Of a stretch of DNA of 64,000 bases, positions 38,701 to 50,637 are shown in pieces. The notes under the pieces are model-generated. The model worked only from the letters and a program-made list of their open reading frames with translations, did not search any database and had not been told where the DNA came from. The DNA comes from Arbacia lixula (Eukaryota; Echinodermata; Echinoidea; Arbacioida; Arbaciidae). Both the position numbers and the translations under genes were made by a program. The stretch is from contig OZ022578.1 in assembly GCA_963669155.1 (NCBI GenBank), forward strand, positions 6,019,999 through 6,083,998, given 5' to 3'. Position 1 is the stretch's first letter, and each line of letters opens with the position of its first letter.

Positions 38701-40299
38701 TATTGTGAATGCAGTATTTCACGAGCTCTCACCCATGCATGCGTGCATGTGTCCAGGTTTTCACCTCGCATCGTGCTAATAGTTTCACGTATTTCATATC
38801 TGGAGCGTTCCCACCAGCGACTATTGATCTGGGACACCTCCCATACTTGTGTCCAATCCAACACATTGACAGCATGTCGCCCTCATAGCATCACCCACTC
38901 AAGTTAATACTGTGACCCGTCTACTTAAGGAGAACAACAACAACTGCAACGGCAACGAAAACCCGCATTAAACTCGTGTCTTACTTGTTACTAATGCTCT
39001 CACTATATTGTTTCGTCAAGTATTGAATTTTCATTTCATTCAGCTCCATTTGTTGAAATCATCACAGTACATTACTTTCACAGAAGTATCAGTGTAAAGA
39101 AGCCCCATATGTTTTAAACCCTGGGGAAAATTACCGAGCGAAAGGAGACGTTTGAGAGATTATGACGTCTCTCATCTCTCTAACCACCCTGATTTGCGTT
39201 GCACACACCCCAAAAGCTCGTTGCAACAAAAACATAAACGGTTTGGAACACTTGACTGTGTTATCACATTTAAAAGTTGCTACAAATAAGACTTAATACA
39301 TGTTAAGCTGAAAATACAAGTCAGGGTATTAGTTACGATTTGTTTTTGTTCAGTTACATTAGCTTAAAATAATGTATGTGGTGTGCACGTCTGATATATA
39401 TTTTATACATATAAAAGGTATTTAGATAAAGAAAGTTTAAAAACATTCATCAACATATGCAAAGTGAAAAGTGCATTCAAACTAGATTGTTGTGTTCACT
39501 ACATCATTATGAAAGTTACATCTGAACCGTGTCAATATATTTGATAAGTTAAACGAACTTGAGACAAAATATATAAAATGTATGTAAATCAGAAATATCA
39601 TTAAGTCCAAATTCCATCTGCATTTTGATGAAGAAGCTGTGTCTTAAAACGACCAAAGAAGTAGTCATTTTACACCCATTGTTAGCATCCGACGTCACTG
39701 CTAAGTCTTATGTTGACATGGTCGTATGTTAATGTCTGCCAACAGTGCAACATCTGTAAGAATATCCTTTATAACATTCTTCTTAGATCATATCCAATGG
39801 TGACCTGAATGTTTATTCTACCCTCTACCGGTTTAATTACATGTACATGTATTACTTTATGAAGAGTGTTTCATGTTAAGGATGTAGAAGCAGTGTTCCG
39901 AAAGAAGTACGATAACGATTTATATAAATTTTAATTGATTCATCTAAATTGATCTGTAATAGTCGAATTGTCATTTGTAGAATGGCATATGTAAATATAT
40001 ATAGCCATACAATAGTTTCATACGATATCCTGGCACACATCGCCGATTACCTTTGATATGTATTTGGTGCCATGGAAGAGGTCGGTCCTCATAACCTGCA
40101 CTTTTTTGTTATTACAATGAACTAGATTTCTGATCCTCTGAGATTTTGTTCTCGCCACACTTCCATTAGGTGCAACATTAAATACCCTGGGGCACGATGC
40201 ACTGTTCGAGATAGAAAAAAAATCCATCGCATACATAAAGATCATGAAAATCAATAGCTGTATTGCCCAGCGGACAAGACTTTCCTCGCGGAACCGACA
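35771..40299. other. No gene recognised
   Basis: AT-rich DNA. The 36000-36180 stretch shows patchy resemblance to 59590-59760. The minus-strand frame 36514-36915 (133 codons) is unassigned. No exon evidence was seen. Confidence 0.5.
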
Positions 40300-40635
40300 T
40301 GACAAGGAAAGAGGAAAGGCCTAAACATCGGGCCTGAAGGCCTACCATGCAGGCTACAGGACGACGTATTATCAGCTTGAACTCTGTCTATGACGGATAC
40401 CAGACATTAAGCATTGACGTCCATGTATCTATGATGCCGAAGCTCTATCGATTGGATTCTGCTGTCTGGCGAGGCGTAGCTTCAAGCTAAGCTCTCAGCG
40501 CTGGCTGGGTGACAGCGACGCCGCCGTAGACCCGGTCTACCGGCGTTAGAGTTAAAGACGTGATTTTACATCAATTAACTACACCGACTTCGGTTCAGGG
40601 ATCGCCTGAGCTAAGGGCGTAAATTCAAGTAGTGG
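40300..40635. other. GC-richer island, unidentified
   Basis: This stretch is clearly richer in G+C than its surroundings and carries local inverted pairs (gccgtagacc against ggtctaccggc). A 40-50-codon plus-strand frame reads MQATGRRIISLNSVYDGYQT and continues to a stop near 40493. I recognise neither a protein family nor an RNA. It could be a short exon, a regulatory element or an unlisted repeat. Confidence 0.3.
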
Positions 40636-40759
40636 TAGCACTTTGTCACTTGAGAGTTCATCGCCCTGCTTTCATAATTTTCCTTATGTGCCAACTAATT
40701 TTCAGTTTTTTTATGCAACTGACGCAAATGTTACCGTGACACAAGAAGAGTGCACTTAT

Positions 40760-40804
40760 ACACAGACACAGACACACACACACTCGCGCGCGCGCGCGCG
40801 CGCC
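40760..40804. repeat. (CA)n-(CG)n microsatellite
   Basis: CACAGA and CA repeats pass into an alternating CG run (40785-40802), a classic Z-DNA-prone sequence. Confidence 0.95.
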
Positions 40805-40920
40805 CATATACTCACAAGCACATACCATTAAATGTACATAGGTAAAGTTATTCTAATAAAACGTAAGGGCAATGAACGAGAGGAACTGAATTACTGACCG
40901 ATAATCGCTGTTAAACCCCC

Positions 40921-41372
40921 GTCACACTTATTCGGAATCAGCAGGAATCAAGCAGAACCAGCCGGAATGAATTTTTTTTCAAAATTCGAGCCACATTCGG
41001 GAGGGAATTTCGAATTTAGCTAAATATGTAAAAATGCCGTTCGAATACGTAGAATGTCCTTCGTACCCATCTCGAAAGATTCATTTTATTGGCTTTCGAA
41101 TGCAGCTCGATTGTAATTGGAACACAGTATGAATATTTAGAATGCAGTTAGAATAGAGTCAGAGTGCTGTTGGACTGCACTTCGAATGCCGTTCGATATT
41201 TTTCCAGTTCGAATGCACCTCGAAAGTTTTGAGCATGAGCAAAACATTCGGGCCGAACACAAGAATGGACCCGAATATTCGGAATGCACTCAGAATGCAG
41301 TCAGAATATCCAGGAATGTGCCAAGAATTTTCATTCCGATGGCATTCCGGCTTATTCCGCCTCTAGTGTGAC
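40921..41372. mobile_element. TIR element filled with GAATGC/TTCGAA words
   Basis: The left end gtcacacttattcggaatca (40921-40940) is an imperfect inverted repeat of the right end, whose reverse complement starts gtcacactagaggcggaata (41353-41372). The interior is dominated by variants of TTCGAATGC, GAATGC and CATTCG, spaced irregularly about every 10-30 bp in both orientations (for example ttcgaatgcag, gaatgcagttagaat, acttcgaatgccgttcg, ggaatgcactcagaatgcag). No protein family is recognisable. The terminal motif (cGTCACACT) resembles that of the CGGATG element (gGTCCCACT), which suggests related families that carry different internal words. Confidence 0.6.
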
Positions 41373-41543
41373 TAGAATATATGCCTAATATGTTTTAAAG
41401 GAGTAGTTTTCCGCGAGTAAACTAAAAACATATTTTATGGCCAAATTTCTGAATCAGCTCGAACCTTGTAAAATGTCTAACGTATGTCCCCAATGGCGAG
41501 GTTCCAGTATCTCGGTCCCCAATCTCTATCTCTCTCTCTCCGA

Positions 41544-41545
<2 letters not shown>

Positions 41546-41615
<70 letters not shown>
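41546..41615. repeat. (CA)n-(TA)n microsatellite
   Basis: CA run of about 57 bp followed by TA, directly adjoining the dispersed repeat at 41620. Confidence 0.95.
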
Positions 41616-41619
41616 AGCG

Positions 41620-41728
41620 GCTGTGCGCCGCTTACCTCAACACATCACTGCGCGGTGCGAAAAGCCGCCATGTGCGCTACAGCCTTTTGCGGTCTCCGGT
41701 CCATACACTATAGGTTACGGACGATCCG
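41620..41728. repeat. Dispersed repeat, copy 2 (gcggtgcgaaa family)
   Basis: Second copy of the repeat at 29938-30020, with the common cores gcggtgcgaaa, atgtgcgc and ttttgcggtctccggtc. It abuts a (CA)n(TA)n microsatellite on its left. Its class is not known. Confidence 0.5.
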
Positions 41729-42174
41729 TTCAAAAGTACTCGAAATCTAGCAAATCAACCTAATTCTGCTTTAAGTCAGTTTATATTTCTTTGATTGGGA
41801 GGGAAGTGTTTCATTTTCCTTGTATTTTTATTTTGCCTGATCTAATCAGCACAAATCACAAACAATAACCTTTATGACAATACTAGCGCTGATGGTGTCA
41901 AATTTTCCTGAATCTTTTCCGATATAATTTGTTGCGTTTTTCATTTGAATGAACACATTGTAACGATGTGTATAGTCCCCTTTAATGGCAGTCTGTGGTA
42001 GGTATAATGATTACTAAATGGTATATTATTGCTACTATGAACACGTGTGTATGTAAGTATACACTTTGTTTCTCTTTTTTTTTTTTTAAATATGGTATAG
42101 AGGGTCTTTCTCTTTCAGTCCGAAGACCGGATAATTAAGAAGGATTAACAATTAGAGCCATTGTCGCTGGATAC

Positions 42175-42422
42175 AAGTGCTTATCATATCCACATATGTG
42201 CACCATCTCCACTCCTTTCGTGCCCACTGCACGATATCAGCGTTGGGTCAAGATCATTCACATAATCGCCCACCTCCTAGCAGGTACCCATTTATACTCC
42301 TGGGTGGAGAGCAGCAACGTAGATAAAGTATCTTGCTGAAGGACACACCTAACATGGGTAGGATTGAACCTGTGACCTTTAAATCTTCAGTCACACTCCA
42401 TATCCACGACACGATGCCAACT
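42175..42422 (-). mobile_element. tRNA-derived SINE, family 1, copy c
   Basis: The body is nearly collinear with the copy at 19695-19942, including ataatcgcccacctcc, tactcctgggtggagagcag and aaagtatcttgctgaaggac. The tRNA-derived head is on the minus strand. The B box GGTTCAATCCT (complement of 42360-42370) has one base missing relative to the consensus, and the A-box region (tcgtgtcgtggatatgg) is degenerate. Orientation is head right, tail left. Confidence 0.75.
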
Positions 42423-43082
42423 CCACTTACAATGTTCGTCAAGACTATGCAATGTTGGTAGAAGGCAAATGCCAACGTGTTTATTGGGGACAATATACCT
42501 AATCATAGATTTATTCATATATCAAGACTAAATGTTGCCTTCTAAGAATGAAATACAAAAGCACACTTAAAATTCTGATGCTATCTAAAAAAAAATATCG
42601 GTATCATAAATCCAAATAATCACAAATTTAAAGACAGTCATACTGATAAAAATGACAGGTTATCAATGGTGTGTCTACATACTGTGTTTCTCTCATTATT
42701 GGATTGTCATAAGAACTAAAGATATTGCAATGGTGTATGGATGAAAAACGAGGTCTATTACTTGACGTTACTTATGGTTACTTAATCTTTGAATATCAAA
42801 CTAAAAAGATAAATCAAGTCTAACATATTTTAAAGGAAGTACCAGTGGGAAGGAGGCTCAGGTCATATCAGCATGTGTACGCCTTAATTATCATACCAGC
42901 AGAGTTACTTATATCACCAAATTAATATTGTTTAACTACACTGGAATAATGGTACAAGCAAAAAATGCTAAAAGCTAAAAATGTGACTTTTCCTGGTACT
43001 AACGATGTGTCCTTCAGGTTGGCTAGTGGATACTTGACATAGATTGTACATATATAGCGAACTACACATACTGACAGTGCCA
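42423..43082. other. No recognisable feature
   Basis: AT-rich DNA between a SINE and the 41-bp array. Nothing was identified. Confidence 0.6.
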
Positions 43083-43371
43083 TGGGGTGTGCATGGGGTG
43101 GGCATTATTGGAATTGGAATGAGATGGGTGTGCATGGGGTGGGCATTATTGGGATTGGAATGAGATGGGTGTGCATGGGGTGGGCAGTATTGGGATTGGA
43201 ATGAGATTGGTTGGCATGGGGTGGGCAGTATTGGGATTAGAATGAGATGGGTGTGCATGGGGTGGGCCATATTGGGATTGGAATGAGATGGGTGGGCATG
43301 GGGTGAGCAGTATTGGGATTGAGGTAAGATGGAGTGAGATGGGTTGACAAGGGGTGGGTAGTATTGGGATT
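43083..43371. repeat. 41-bp tandem array, about 7 units
   Basis: G-rich units of 41 bp contain tgcatggggtgggca, then tattgggattggaatgag. Landmark positions are 43101, 43142, 43183, 43224, 43265 and 43306. The last interval carries a ~10-bp internal duplication, and the final unit is diverged. The strand is strongly G-biased. The minus-strand open frame of 139 codons (42968-43387) simply translates this repeat (HAHPSHSNPN-like) and is not a gene. Confidence 0.95.
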
Positions 43372-44167
43372 TGAAAAAGAAAAGCAAATATCAGTCATAT
43401 TTACACGCATTACTTGCACCGGGATTGCAAAATGCCATACTTTTAGAATAATTTGATTTCCTCTATTTGTTTCCTGTACTTTTTTAAATCAAATAGAAAC
43501 TGTAAAGTTGATTATTCCACTGTGGAAGGCGTTCTATAATGAATTTGCTTACGTATGACCTGATTCATTCATACTCACTCAACGTCTTTCTAAACTGTCT
43601 GAAATGCTTCGATGTTGTTTTTGTGTTTACAACGGCAAAATATCATGTTAATAAGAATATATGAGAAATTCCATTAGGAAGAGACAAGAAGAATACATTG
43701 CTTTACCTATAGGGTTGTGGTCATGCTGGTGGAACATGTCAAAGATTTTGTTCTTTTACAATTTTTTTTAGGATTAAACAGAAATCAAAAGATGAGAGGA
43801 ATATGAGAGACAAGTACGAGTAAGCGTAGGATGATTGTGGTAAGATAAACAACATTTGAAACTGAAGTACTTACCAGTGTTTGGAGCACGTTAGTTTGAT
43901 CAACCATTAAATGGGGCGCCTGGATTTCATGTCGTGATAACGTGCTTGTCGAGATGATTGTAATTGTCTTTCAGTCTCCGATTTCCAATGTTCTGGGATT
44001 CGTCCTTTCTGCTGTCACTTTCTTCCCCTTCCTCCCTCGTGTCCTCCCTCTTGTCCTCCTTCTCAGCGCGCACCCCTTCCCTTCACAAAACGACCACACA
44101 GTGTGTGGTCCCCCCTCACGCGCAGTGTCCTTCTTGAATTGTCACTCGGGCAAATAAATATGTCAGA

Positions 44168-44196
44168 CCTCAAGTGGGCACATCGGCCACTTGAGG
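44168..44196. repeat. Hairpin, perfect 10-bp stem
   Basis: cctcaagtgg and ccacttgagg pair exactly around a 9-base loop. Function unknown. Confidence 0.75.
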
Positions 44197-44923
44197 AAAC
44201 GTCATTGTGTCCTCCTTCGAGGCACGTGTCATTTCATCAGAATGCGGTCGACCCTCCTTGCTTCACTCGAGCCATGTTGGGATGTGTAAATTAACCCATA
44301 ATTCGCGATGGAACGAACTACAGGGAAGATTTAAACGTAGATGTTACACCGGGAGTCTCATGAGTTTCTGATTCATTACGATGTTGTTATATCGAGAGAG
44401 TAAAAACCGGAGCGGTAATTAAGCAAGGAGCGACATGATGCCGCTGATCCAGACGCTAGCATCAGCATCGCCGGCTGGAAGTTGGAATGAACAGCGCTAC
44501 AAAGAAGATATGTACAGCTACCCAGAAACGACACTAGCGATTTTCACAATCAATTGAACAGTACAGTTTACATGGCAGGGTAGTGCATTCGCCGGCATCC
44601 ATGGGCAAGCACCACCTGTCAGTGGTATTGGGGGTCACGTGCGTATCGAGAAGGGGAGGGGCAAGGCATCGTAATACATTTGTCATTAGCCTCGTGGATT
44701 CCACAGCGACTACGATGGAGAAGTCGTGGTAACTACTTAAGGCATTATGCATTTGGCAAAATATCTTAATAAGTTAAAAGGCCACAGGATAATGAACACA
44801 TTTTACATGTGAACTAGCATGCACGCTTTGTCGTGTAATCACACTCCCTCTATTTTCTCTTTCTCTCTCTGTGCCTTCTCTCCATCTCACGTTCTTCATC
44901 TGCCCCGTCTCGAGGTTTTACTC

Positions 44924-44925
44924 GC

Positions 44926-44972
<47 letters not shown>

Positions 44973-45003
44973 CCTCCCCCCTCTCTCTCTCCCTCTCTCT
45001 TTC
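44924..45003. repeat. C tract and (CT)n microsatellite
   Basis: A run of about 13 C, then CT repeats with T and C interruptions. Confidence 0.95.
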
Positions 45004-47240
45004 CCCATGATGTACGGGTGTAATAATTTATTTACTAATTTATCCACAATAAATGTATTCAATTCGCGCTGTCGGTAAAGCCCGGGGAGTAGACATGAAG
45101 GATTCCTGCAATCATTAAACATTGTCCGATGGACCCAATGCTCATTGTAGTGGCTACTAGCATACGCTTTCTGACAAACTAGGTGTTGAAATACTGTTGA
45201 CACTTTTGAAAAATAATTAGAATTGAGTTACAACTCGAATCATCCAGAAATGACCGCATAATGTAGAACAGGGGTGTCAATTGTTTAAAAAGCAGGTTTT
45301 GTGATGTTTCATCTGTTACTTTTCTTGTAATAATTCTCTGAATAGTTAATGAGATTTTCACTTGGACAAATGTGGATATAAATAATTGTATGTGTCAGAT
45401 AATTATTTCAGAATATAACAACTGTCATTGTGCATCGCACATGTAAACCTACAATTTCTTTTATGCGAGAAGCATCATGCATTATCAATCACGCTGTGAT
45501 GGCAGTTGTTAGTAGGTTGACAGGTGTGATACGCAATGGTCATTGTTGTGTTCTTAATTGATTATCTGATACACACACTTTTTTACTTCGATTTTTTTCC
45601 GGAAGGGATGATCTAATCAAATTATCCCAGAGTTTATATCGAAATATCGATTGATAAAATGTCATGAGTTCTGCTTCTAAAAAAGATACCATTTGACTTC
45701 ATAATGTGTAAGCTTGATTAGAGTTGTAATTATTTATCTTTTTAATTGTCCATAACACCTAGTAGCATCACACACTGGGACTCCATGTTAATTAGCAGAG
45801 TCCGGGGAGGGGTAGGAAGGTGAGGGGAGTGGGGAAGTAGAAGGAGGGGGGGGGGGGGGAGGTCCCTCTTAAATGAAAATATTTAGAGCACAGCTGTATA
45901 ACAAATGATAGAAGTACATGTACTCCCGTATAGGCCCCTACAGTGGACACACCACACTTACGCGTATCATTTTGCCAACAAGGCTGAAGAAGAATAAACA
46001 GAAAACAAGTAGAAAGAAATTGATTTTGTGTTAGAGAAAGAAGAACAAGTGGCCTCCCAGCCTTTTTACGCAACGTCCAACACGCTCCCGTTTTCTCTTC
46101 TCTACCATCCCTGGGGCATAGCAAACATCGTACCGAGTCGGACGTATTTCTTTTTTTTTTCGAATTACATCCAATTTCATCATCATTTAATTGGGTTACA
46201 TTATGAGATGCCAGTAGCTAAACTTCGAATATGTGTTAGTATATGCAGGGGCGTAGGCAGAAACGCATTACGAGATTTAGGACGAGGGAAATTGAATTTG
46301 TAAATAGTGTATTTACGGAAATTTACTACTGGAGTTTTGCACACACAAAAAAACTCCGGGGTGAGACCCCTCCACTATATTTTTTTTTCTAAAAGTCTAG
46401 AGTTTCTCATGTAAGATATAAATTAGATGTTTTTCTTTAATAATATGAATCATGGTGATTAAAAATACGCGCCATGCGAGAGTACATTACCACCCATGCC
46501 CTGCATAACTTGTTGATCACATGCAGAGTGCCTTTTTGTTACCGTGCTCTTAGCTTTCATAGTCAAATACTAGCATGATGGATGGCATGTATACTGCTCC
46601 ATGCACGTAGCTTCTCTCTATTAGATTATCACGTGTACATGATGCAACGAAGCCCGAGGTAAATGTCAAATGAGGGAGCCTCTAAGCGAGGAAACCTTTA
46701 GGATCTACAGGAGCAGTATTGTCATGATTGTGTGTCGTACAACATGCGACTAATTTAGCAGTTTGCGCGACACAAGAAAGAAAGTCATTTTTTTTATCAA
46801 CCATCATCTTTGAATCAGATGGAACGACGTTTGTTTTCCATTATCAGACTTTTAAGTGCTCTAGGGTGCAAATTTTCCTTAAATATTTCAGCATCTATGG
46901 TTTGCGTGGAAGCACACTCCAATGTCTTCTCACCCTATTATGCAGGATAGTTGGAGATATTTTGAATTAGCACTTCGTAGAGAGATACATTCAATGAAAT
47001 TATCAGTTTCAACAAATCCATCTTTCCAGAAAATATAAATGCTAGTAACGGCTTGCTAAGTAATATGAATGTTATCTTCTCTGTCCTAAATCTATGTTGC
47101 TTTAACACGGTAATGATCAGAAAGACACATCGGTCAATAGACATGGTTTTACAACAAAGACTCCAGAAAGATTTAGGTGTAATAAAAACTAATTCTACAA
47201 CCTTGAACCTGACCCATTTTAAGCCCTAGTGATATTGTAT

Positions 47241-47966
47241 CAAGGATGTTTAAGTCCATGTACATGGCTATCCATCAGCCGTTTAATTAATGCAGATACA
47301 TTGTACTCTATTACTAGTCACACAAGAATGATTTACTAGGATTTTCTTTTTGATCTCGATGTTCAATACCGCCAATTCTCTTGATGGTTTTTGCCTGGAT
47401 TTGATGTATGAACAAAATCGGATGCGCAGAAGAATTTGGCGAAAATGTCCTCACCCTATATGCTTGCGCACTTGTTACATGTACTACCTACGATGCATCT
47501 ATAAAGGTTCAAGTGAGGAATATTGTTACAATATGGAAAAGGGGCTCTAAACGTGATATTAACTTGCAGTACAAAAGTCTAAATTTCACAGTGTTCCGTA
47601 TTATATTCTTTAAAAAAAAAGTGCATGAAACGCTACTTTCAGATATTTTCCTTTCAGACAAGTAACATAAAAAAAGGTGTTCAGCCGCGCCCAAGCTAGT
47701 GTTTCCATCTCAAAAGTATCAAATTTCGTATTCGATTGTCCTTATTAACTATATAACAAACACTTAGTGACAAAATTAAAAGTTCAGCAGCGAAAGCTCA
47801 TATGTATGCATGTATAGGAATGCGCATGACCTATTATAAAATCCAAGTTAATGTGACGCAATCGCGTATGCATCATATTGTTGAGAGCAACTGCTAGTCA
47901 TGCATCTTAAGTGGCGGAATCAAACCTTTTTCAAAGGATGGATATCCATGTACTTTAACATCCTTG
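47241..47966. mobile_element. Non-autonomous TIR DNA transposon, copy 2
   Basis: This is the second member of the family at 9339-10002, in the same orientation. Termini are CAAGGATGTTTAAGTCCATG on the left and its near-complement at the right end (CATGTACTTTAACATCCTTG, 47947-47966), 18 of 20 positions complementary. Flanks show ATTGTAT (47234-47240) against ATTGTAC (47967-47973), a 7-bp direct repeat with one mismatch. Shared internal blocks include aaaatcggatgcgcag, aatattgttacaatatgg, acaaaattaaaagttcagca and gacgcaatcgcgtatgcatc. By eye the copies are roughly 80-88% identical, so the family is old. Short open frames inside it (for example 47350-47550) are not conserved in the other copy and are not genes. 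Confidence 0.8.
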
Positions 47967-48082
47967 ATTGTACTGAAAAGAAGACAGAAATCAGAGATGG
48001 TTACGGACATAAAGGTAACTCCTTCCCCATTTTTTCATTCTTCGCTTAGAATGGTAAAACTAGAAATGTTGTTTGAAAGAAA

Positions 48083-48240
48083 TTTTAGGCATACATCCAG
48101 TAGTAGGGACAGTGTGCTCCATCCTGTAAATGAATGAAAAACGGGTCAGACAAAAATCTTGGACCTCGACGGGATTTGAACCTGCAATCTACTGCTTTCC
48201 GGGCAGCGACTTAACCACGCAAGCTATTTTTAGTTCACGG
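48083..48240 (-). mobile_element. tRNA-derived SINE, family 2, with tRNA head
   Basis: On the minus strand the head contains an A box (gcgTGGTTAAGTCGC, complement near 48206-48220) and an intact B box (GGTTCAAATCCC, complement of 48171-48182). The sequence between them resembles a tRNA anticodon arm. The body continues with gtttttcattcatttacagg and ends with actggatgtatgcctaaaa. Two headless relatives share that body end: 11749-11820 and 48390-48430. The head could be mistaken for a tRNA gene, but it has no paired acceptor stem and is continuous with the dispersed body. Confidence 0.75.
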
Positions 48241-48297
48241 GGTTAAGACACGACAACGACAACGGAAACAAATAGCGAAAGAGTCTCATTTCATCTG

Positions 48298-48317
48298 ACT
48301 CATGAATATTCATGAGT
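48298..48317. repeat. Perfect 20-bp palindrome
   Basis: actcatgaatattcatgagt is its own reverse complement with no loop. It lies between two SINE family 2 pieces. Confidence 0.85.
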
Positions 48318-48389
48318 AGTTCGCCGTAGGGAAAATTCGGCTAGATTTTAGTGAAAGGGCTTTCTGAGGTAATTTCAATTTGCAAAGAA

Positions 48390-48430
48390 GTTTTAGGCAT
48401 ACACCCAGTATTAAGGATAGTGTAAGGATA
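48390..48430 (-). mobile_element. SINE family 2 tail fragment
   Basis: A third short match to the family tail, gttttaggcatacacccagt followed by ttaaggatagtgtaagg. It sits about 150 bp beyond the headed copy at 48083-48240. It is too short to classify alone. Confidence 0.5.
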
Positions 48431-49023
48431 TTAATGTTGTGTTGATATTATAACTCTCCGCTTGTCATTCATTGATGTTGGTACCAGAAATACTCGCAAA
48501 TTATGAGGAGCAGCTGTTTGGCACAATATGTATGAAAAGTGTTTCGGACGGCATTGAGGGTGATACGAGACATATATTTCACAAGCTGCAATCATGGTTT
48601 TATCGAGGGCAATTTATTCTGTAAATAACCGCGAAAGAGCCATTTATCATTATAAATAATATTGTTATTACAATTATTAGTATTGCTGTGGGATGAGCTA
48701 GGCGTTAGGCCTGTCGAACGTTTTTACAGCGAGGCTGCTGTTAATCATTTAACTTGTTAAATCTACAGTAACTTTGGCTTGTAACGTAGTTTTAGGTTCA
48801 ACGTTACCGTCACGTTAAAGTTACGCGCAAAGCACTAACGCAAATGCGCTAAATGCACTGCGCTGCAACCTTTGCATGGTAGGTTGGATGAAACTATTTG
48901 TTTAACACGCAAAGACTTGCCGCAGAAGCTTTGGGTCGTGACGATTGCCTTGTTGAGCCAAAAGAGTGACGACATTCACATGCTAGCTGCCTAACGCATG
49001 CGTGCGATAAAGTCTAGACCGTT

Positions 49024-49166
49024 GATATCGGCACCGTCACGGCCTCCATGATAATATTTGTTTGTGCATTTCGGTCACCGTCACTGTTCGCAGTACAGAC
49101 CACAGGACCGACTGTACAGTATTTGTTATTGGCCGGTGTTACTGACACCGTGACTGTGCCGATATC
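49024..49166. repeat. Inverted repeat with 19-bp arms
   Basis: gatatcggcaccgtcacgg (49024-49042) pairs with ccgtgactgtgccgatatc (49148-49166) at 18 of 19 positions. A further gtgccgatat occurs at 49246-49255, so the word is locally repeated. It may be a small foldback element. Confidence 0.65.
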
Positions 49167-49680
49167 CACTCTTTCTGATACTAATAGGATAATACTGATT
49201 ACTTGTGTCCCTAACACAAAATTATATATATGCGACATCGTGCCTGTGCCGATATACTCTATCTAAAATATGAAAGTGCACTCGACTTTAACATAAGACG
49301 ATATGGGCAAAAACACAAAATATCCTAGATAGAGCGTTATGGAGTTACGTCGCACGCACTTTCAACAAATGACGTAAAAGACTTTACGATAATTAGAGAG
49401 AGATATTTACTAACATTAGTCAAACTCGTCAAGATACTATTGATAATAAGAAGTTTATCATTAATTAAATAGCAAAAGTATAATCATTACGGTATACACT
49501 TTATTTTTCAATCAATTGGGCTGGATATATCCCGATGTACATTCGGATTGGGATAGTTGTGTTTGTATTAACCTATTCACGATTGAGAAGAAACAAAACA
49601 AACCGTATATTTGAAGGACATAAGTTATATACGTATCGTACCAAAGTTTATAGCTTTGTAAATTACTAGATACCGCACCC

Positions 49681-49788
49681 CCCAAAAAAAAACAACAACT
49701 AAAAATAAACAAACAAAGACACACACACAACAACATACAAACAACAACAAACAACAACAAAAAACAACAACAACAACAACAAATGCAC
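49681..49788. repeat. A-rich (AAC)n / (CA)n simple repeat
   Basis: A-rich low-complexity DNA with aac, aaac and ca units. The minus-strand frame (Cys/Leu-rich) is an artefact of it. Confidence 0.9.
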
Positions 49789-50637
49789 AAACATCAACGT
49801 ACTTGCTAGGGGTTCTCTCGTTCTTACTTAAATTCTAGAGTGAAAGGTGTATAGCTATCATTCCAGTTGTCCCACCTTCACCTTCACCTTCATAGTACAC
49901 CAACAACCCTAGAGTATTATGTATACGGTACTCGGTACATCCATAATTCAGGAAGCCTACTTTTGTTAAATGGATTCGCAACTAGTACCCATTCAAATAA
50001 GCGTGAATAGCTTAGTACGCGGTTTATTTAGATCTTTTTGAAAAGTGCTTTCGAAGTACCGTTACAGCCAGCTCCAATCGTGTTTAGAATACGGATCGAT
50101 TGTGATGGATTGAATTATCTGACTAGAATACCTTGGATGCTAACCGTCAAGGTATATACATTATATGGGTCATAAACAATAAATATTAGGTGGTAGGTTT
50201 AACTCTTTACTCACAATTTGTCCTTTGAATACTACTCACGTCATGCATTTGTTTGTTACGTTTAACTCTTTACATGCCATATGATATTCTATTACCAATA
50301 ATACATACAAATCCCATAGAGCAGCATTCTGTCTGGCACAAGAAGGGTTAGAAGTTCTTTAGTAATCCTTAGACAACAGTTGAATATGGTATATTAGCAT
50401 TCTCCTGGTTCTTGTTTAAGTATTCACAGTCCATGTTCATTCATCATACCTGACAGACCCCCTAGAATCAGGATTGAAGATTGAGGATTCAACGTTCAAT
50501 TATCTTTTTCCTTAAAAAAAAACAAACTTGCATGAAGTTAAGATACAATAAACGCCAACAATAAACAAAAAATGATAAACACAATTCATTCAAAGAGGCA
50601 GGTAAATGGCCGGACAAAATAATCTTTCCCCCTTGAC

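Larger units (their letters stand above)
43372..47240. other. No gene recognised
   Basis: Contains the hairpin at 44168, the C/CT tract at 44924 and a G run near 45847-45859. Short frames are unassigned. Confidence 0.5.
48431..50637. other. No gene recognised
   Basis: Contains the inverted repeat at 49024 and the AAC-rich repeat at 49681. The 48895-48960 stretch partly resembles 36065-36125. Confidence 0.5.

Noticed and set aside
42968..43387. 139-codon minus-strand frame rich in His/Pro/Ser
   Set aside because: It is the direct translation of the 41-bp tandem array.
48165..48235. Possible tRNA gene on the minus strand
   Set aside because: A and B boxes are present, but there is no paired acceptor stem, and the sequence continues into a body shared with other dispersed copies, so it is a SINE head.
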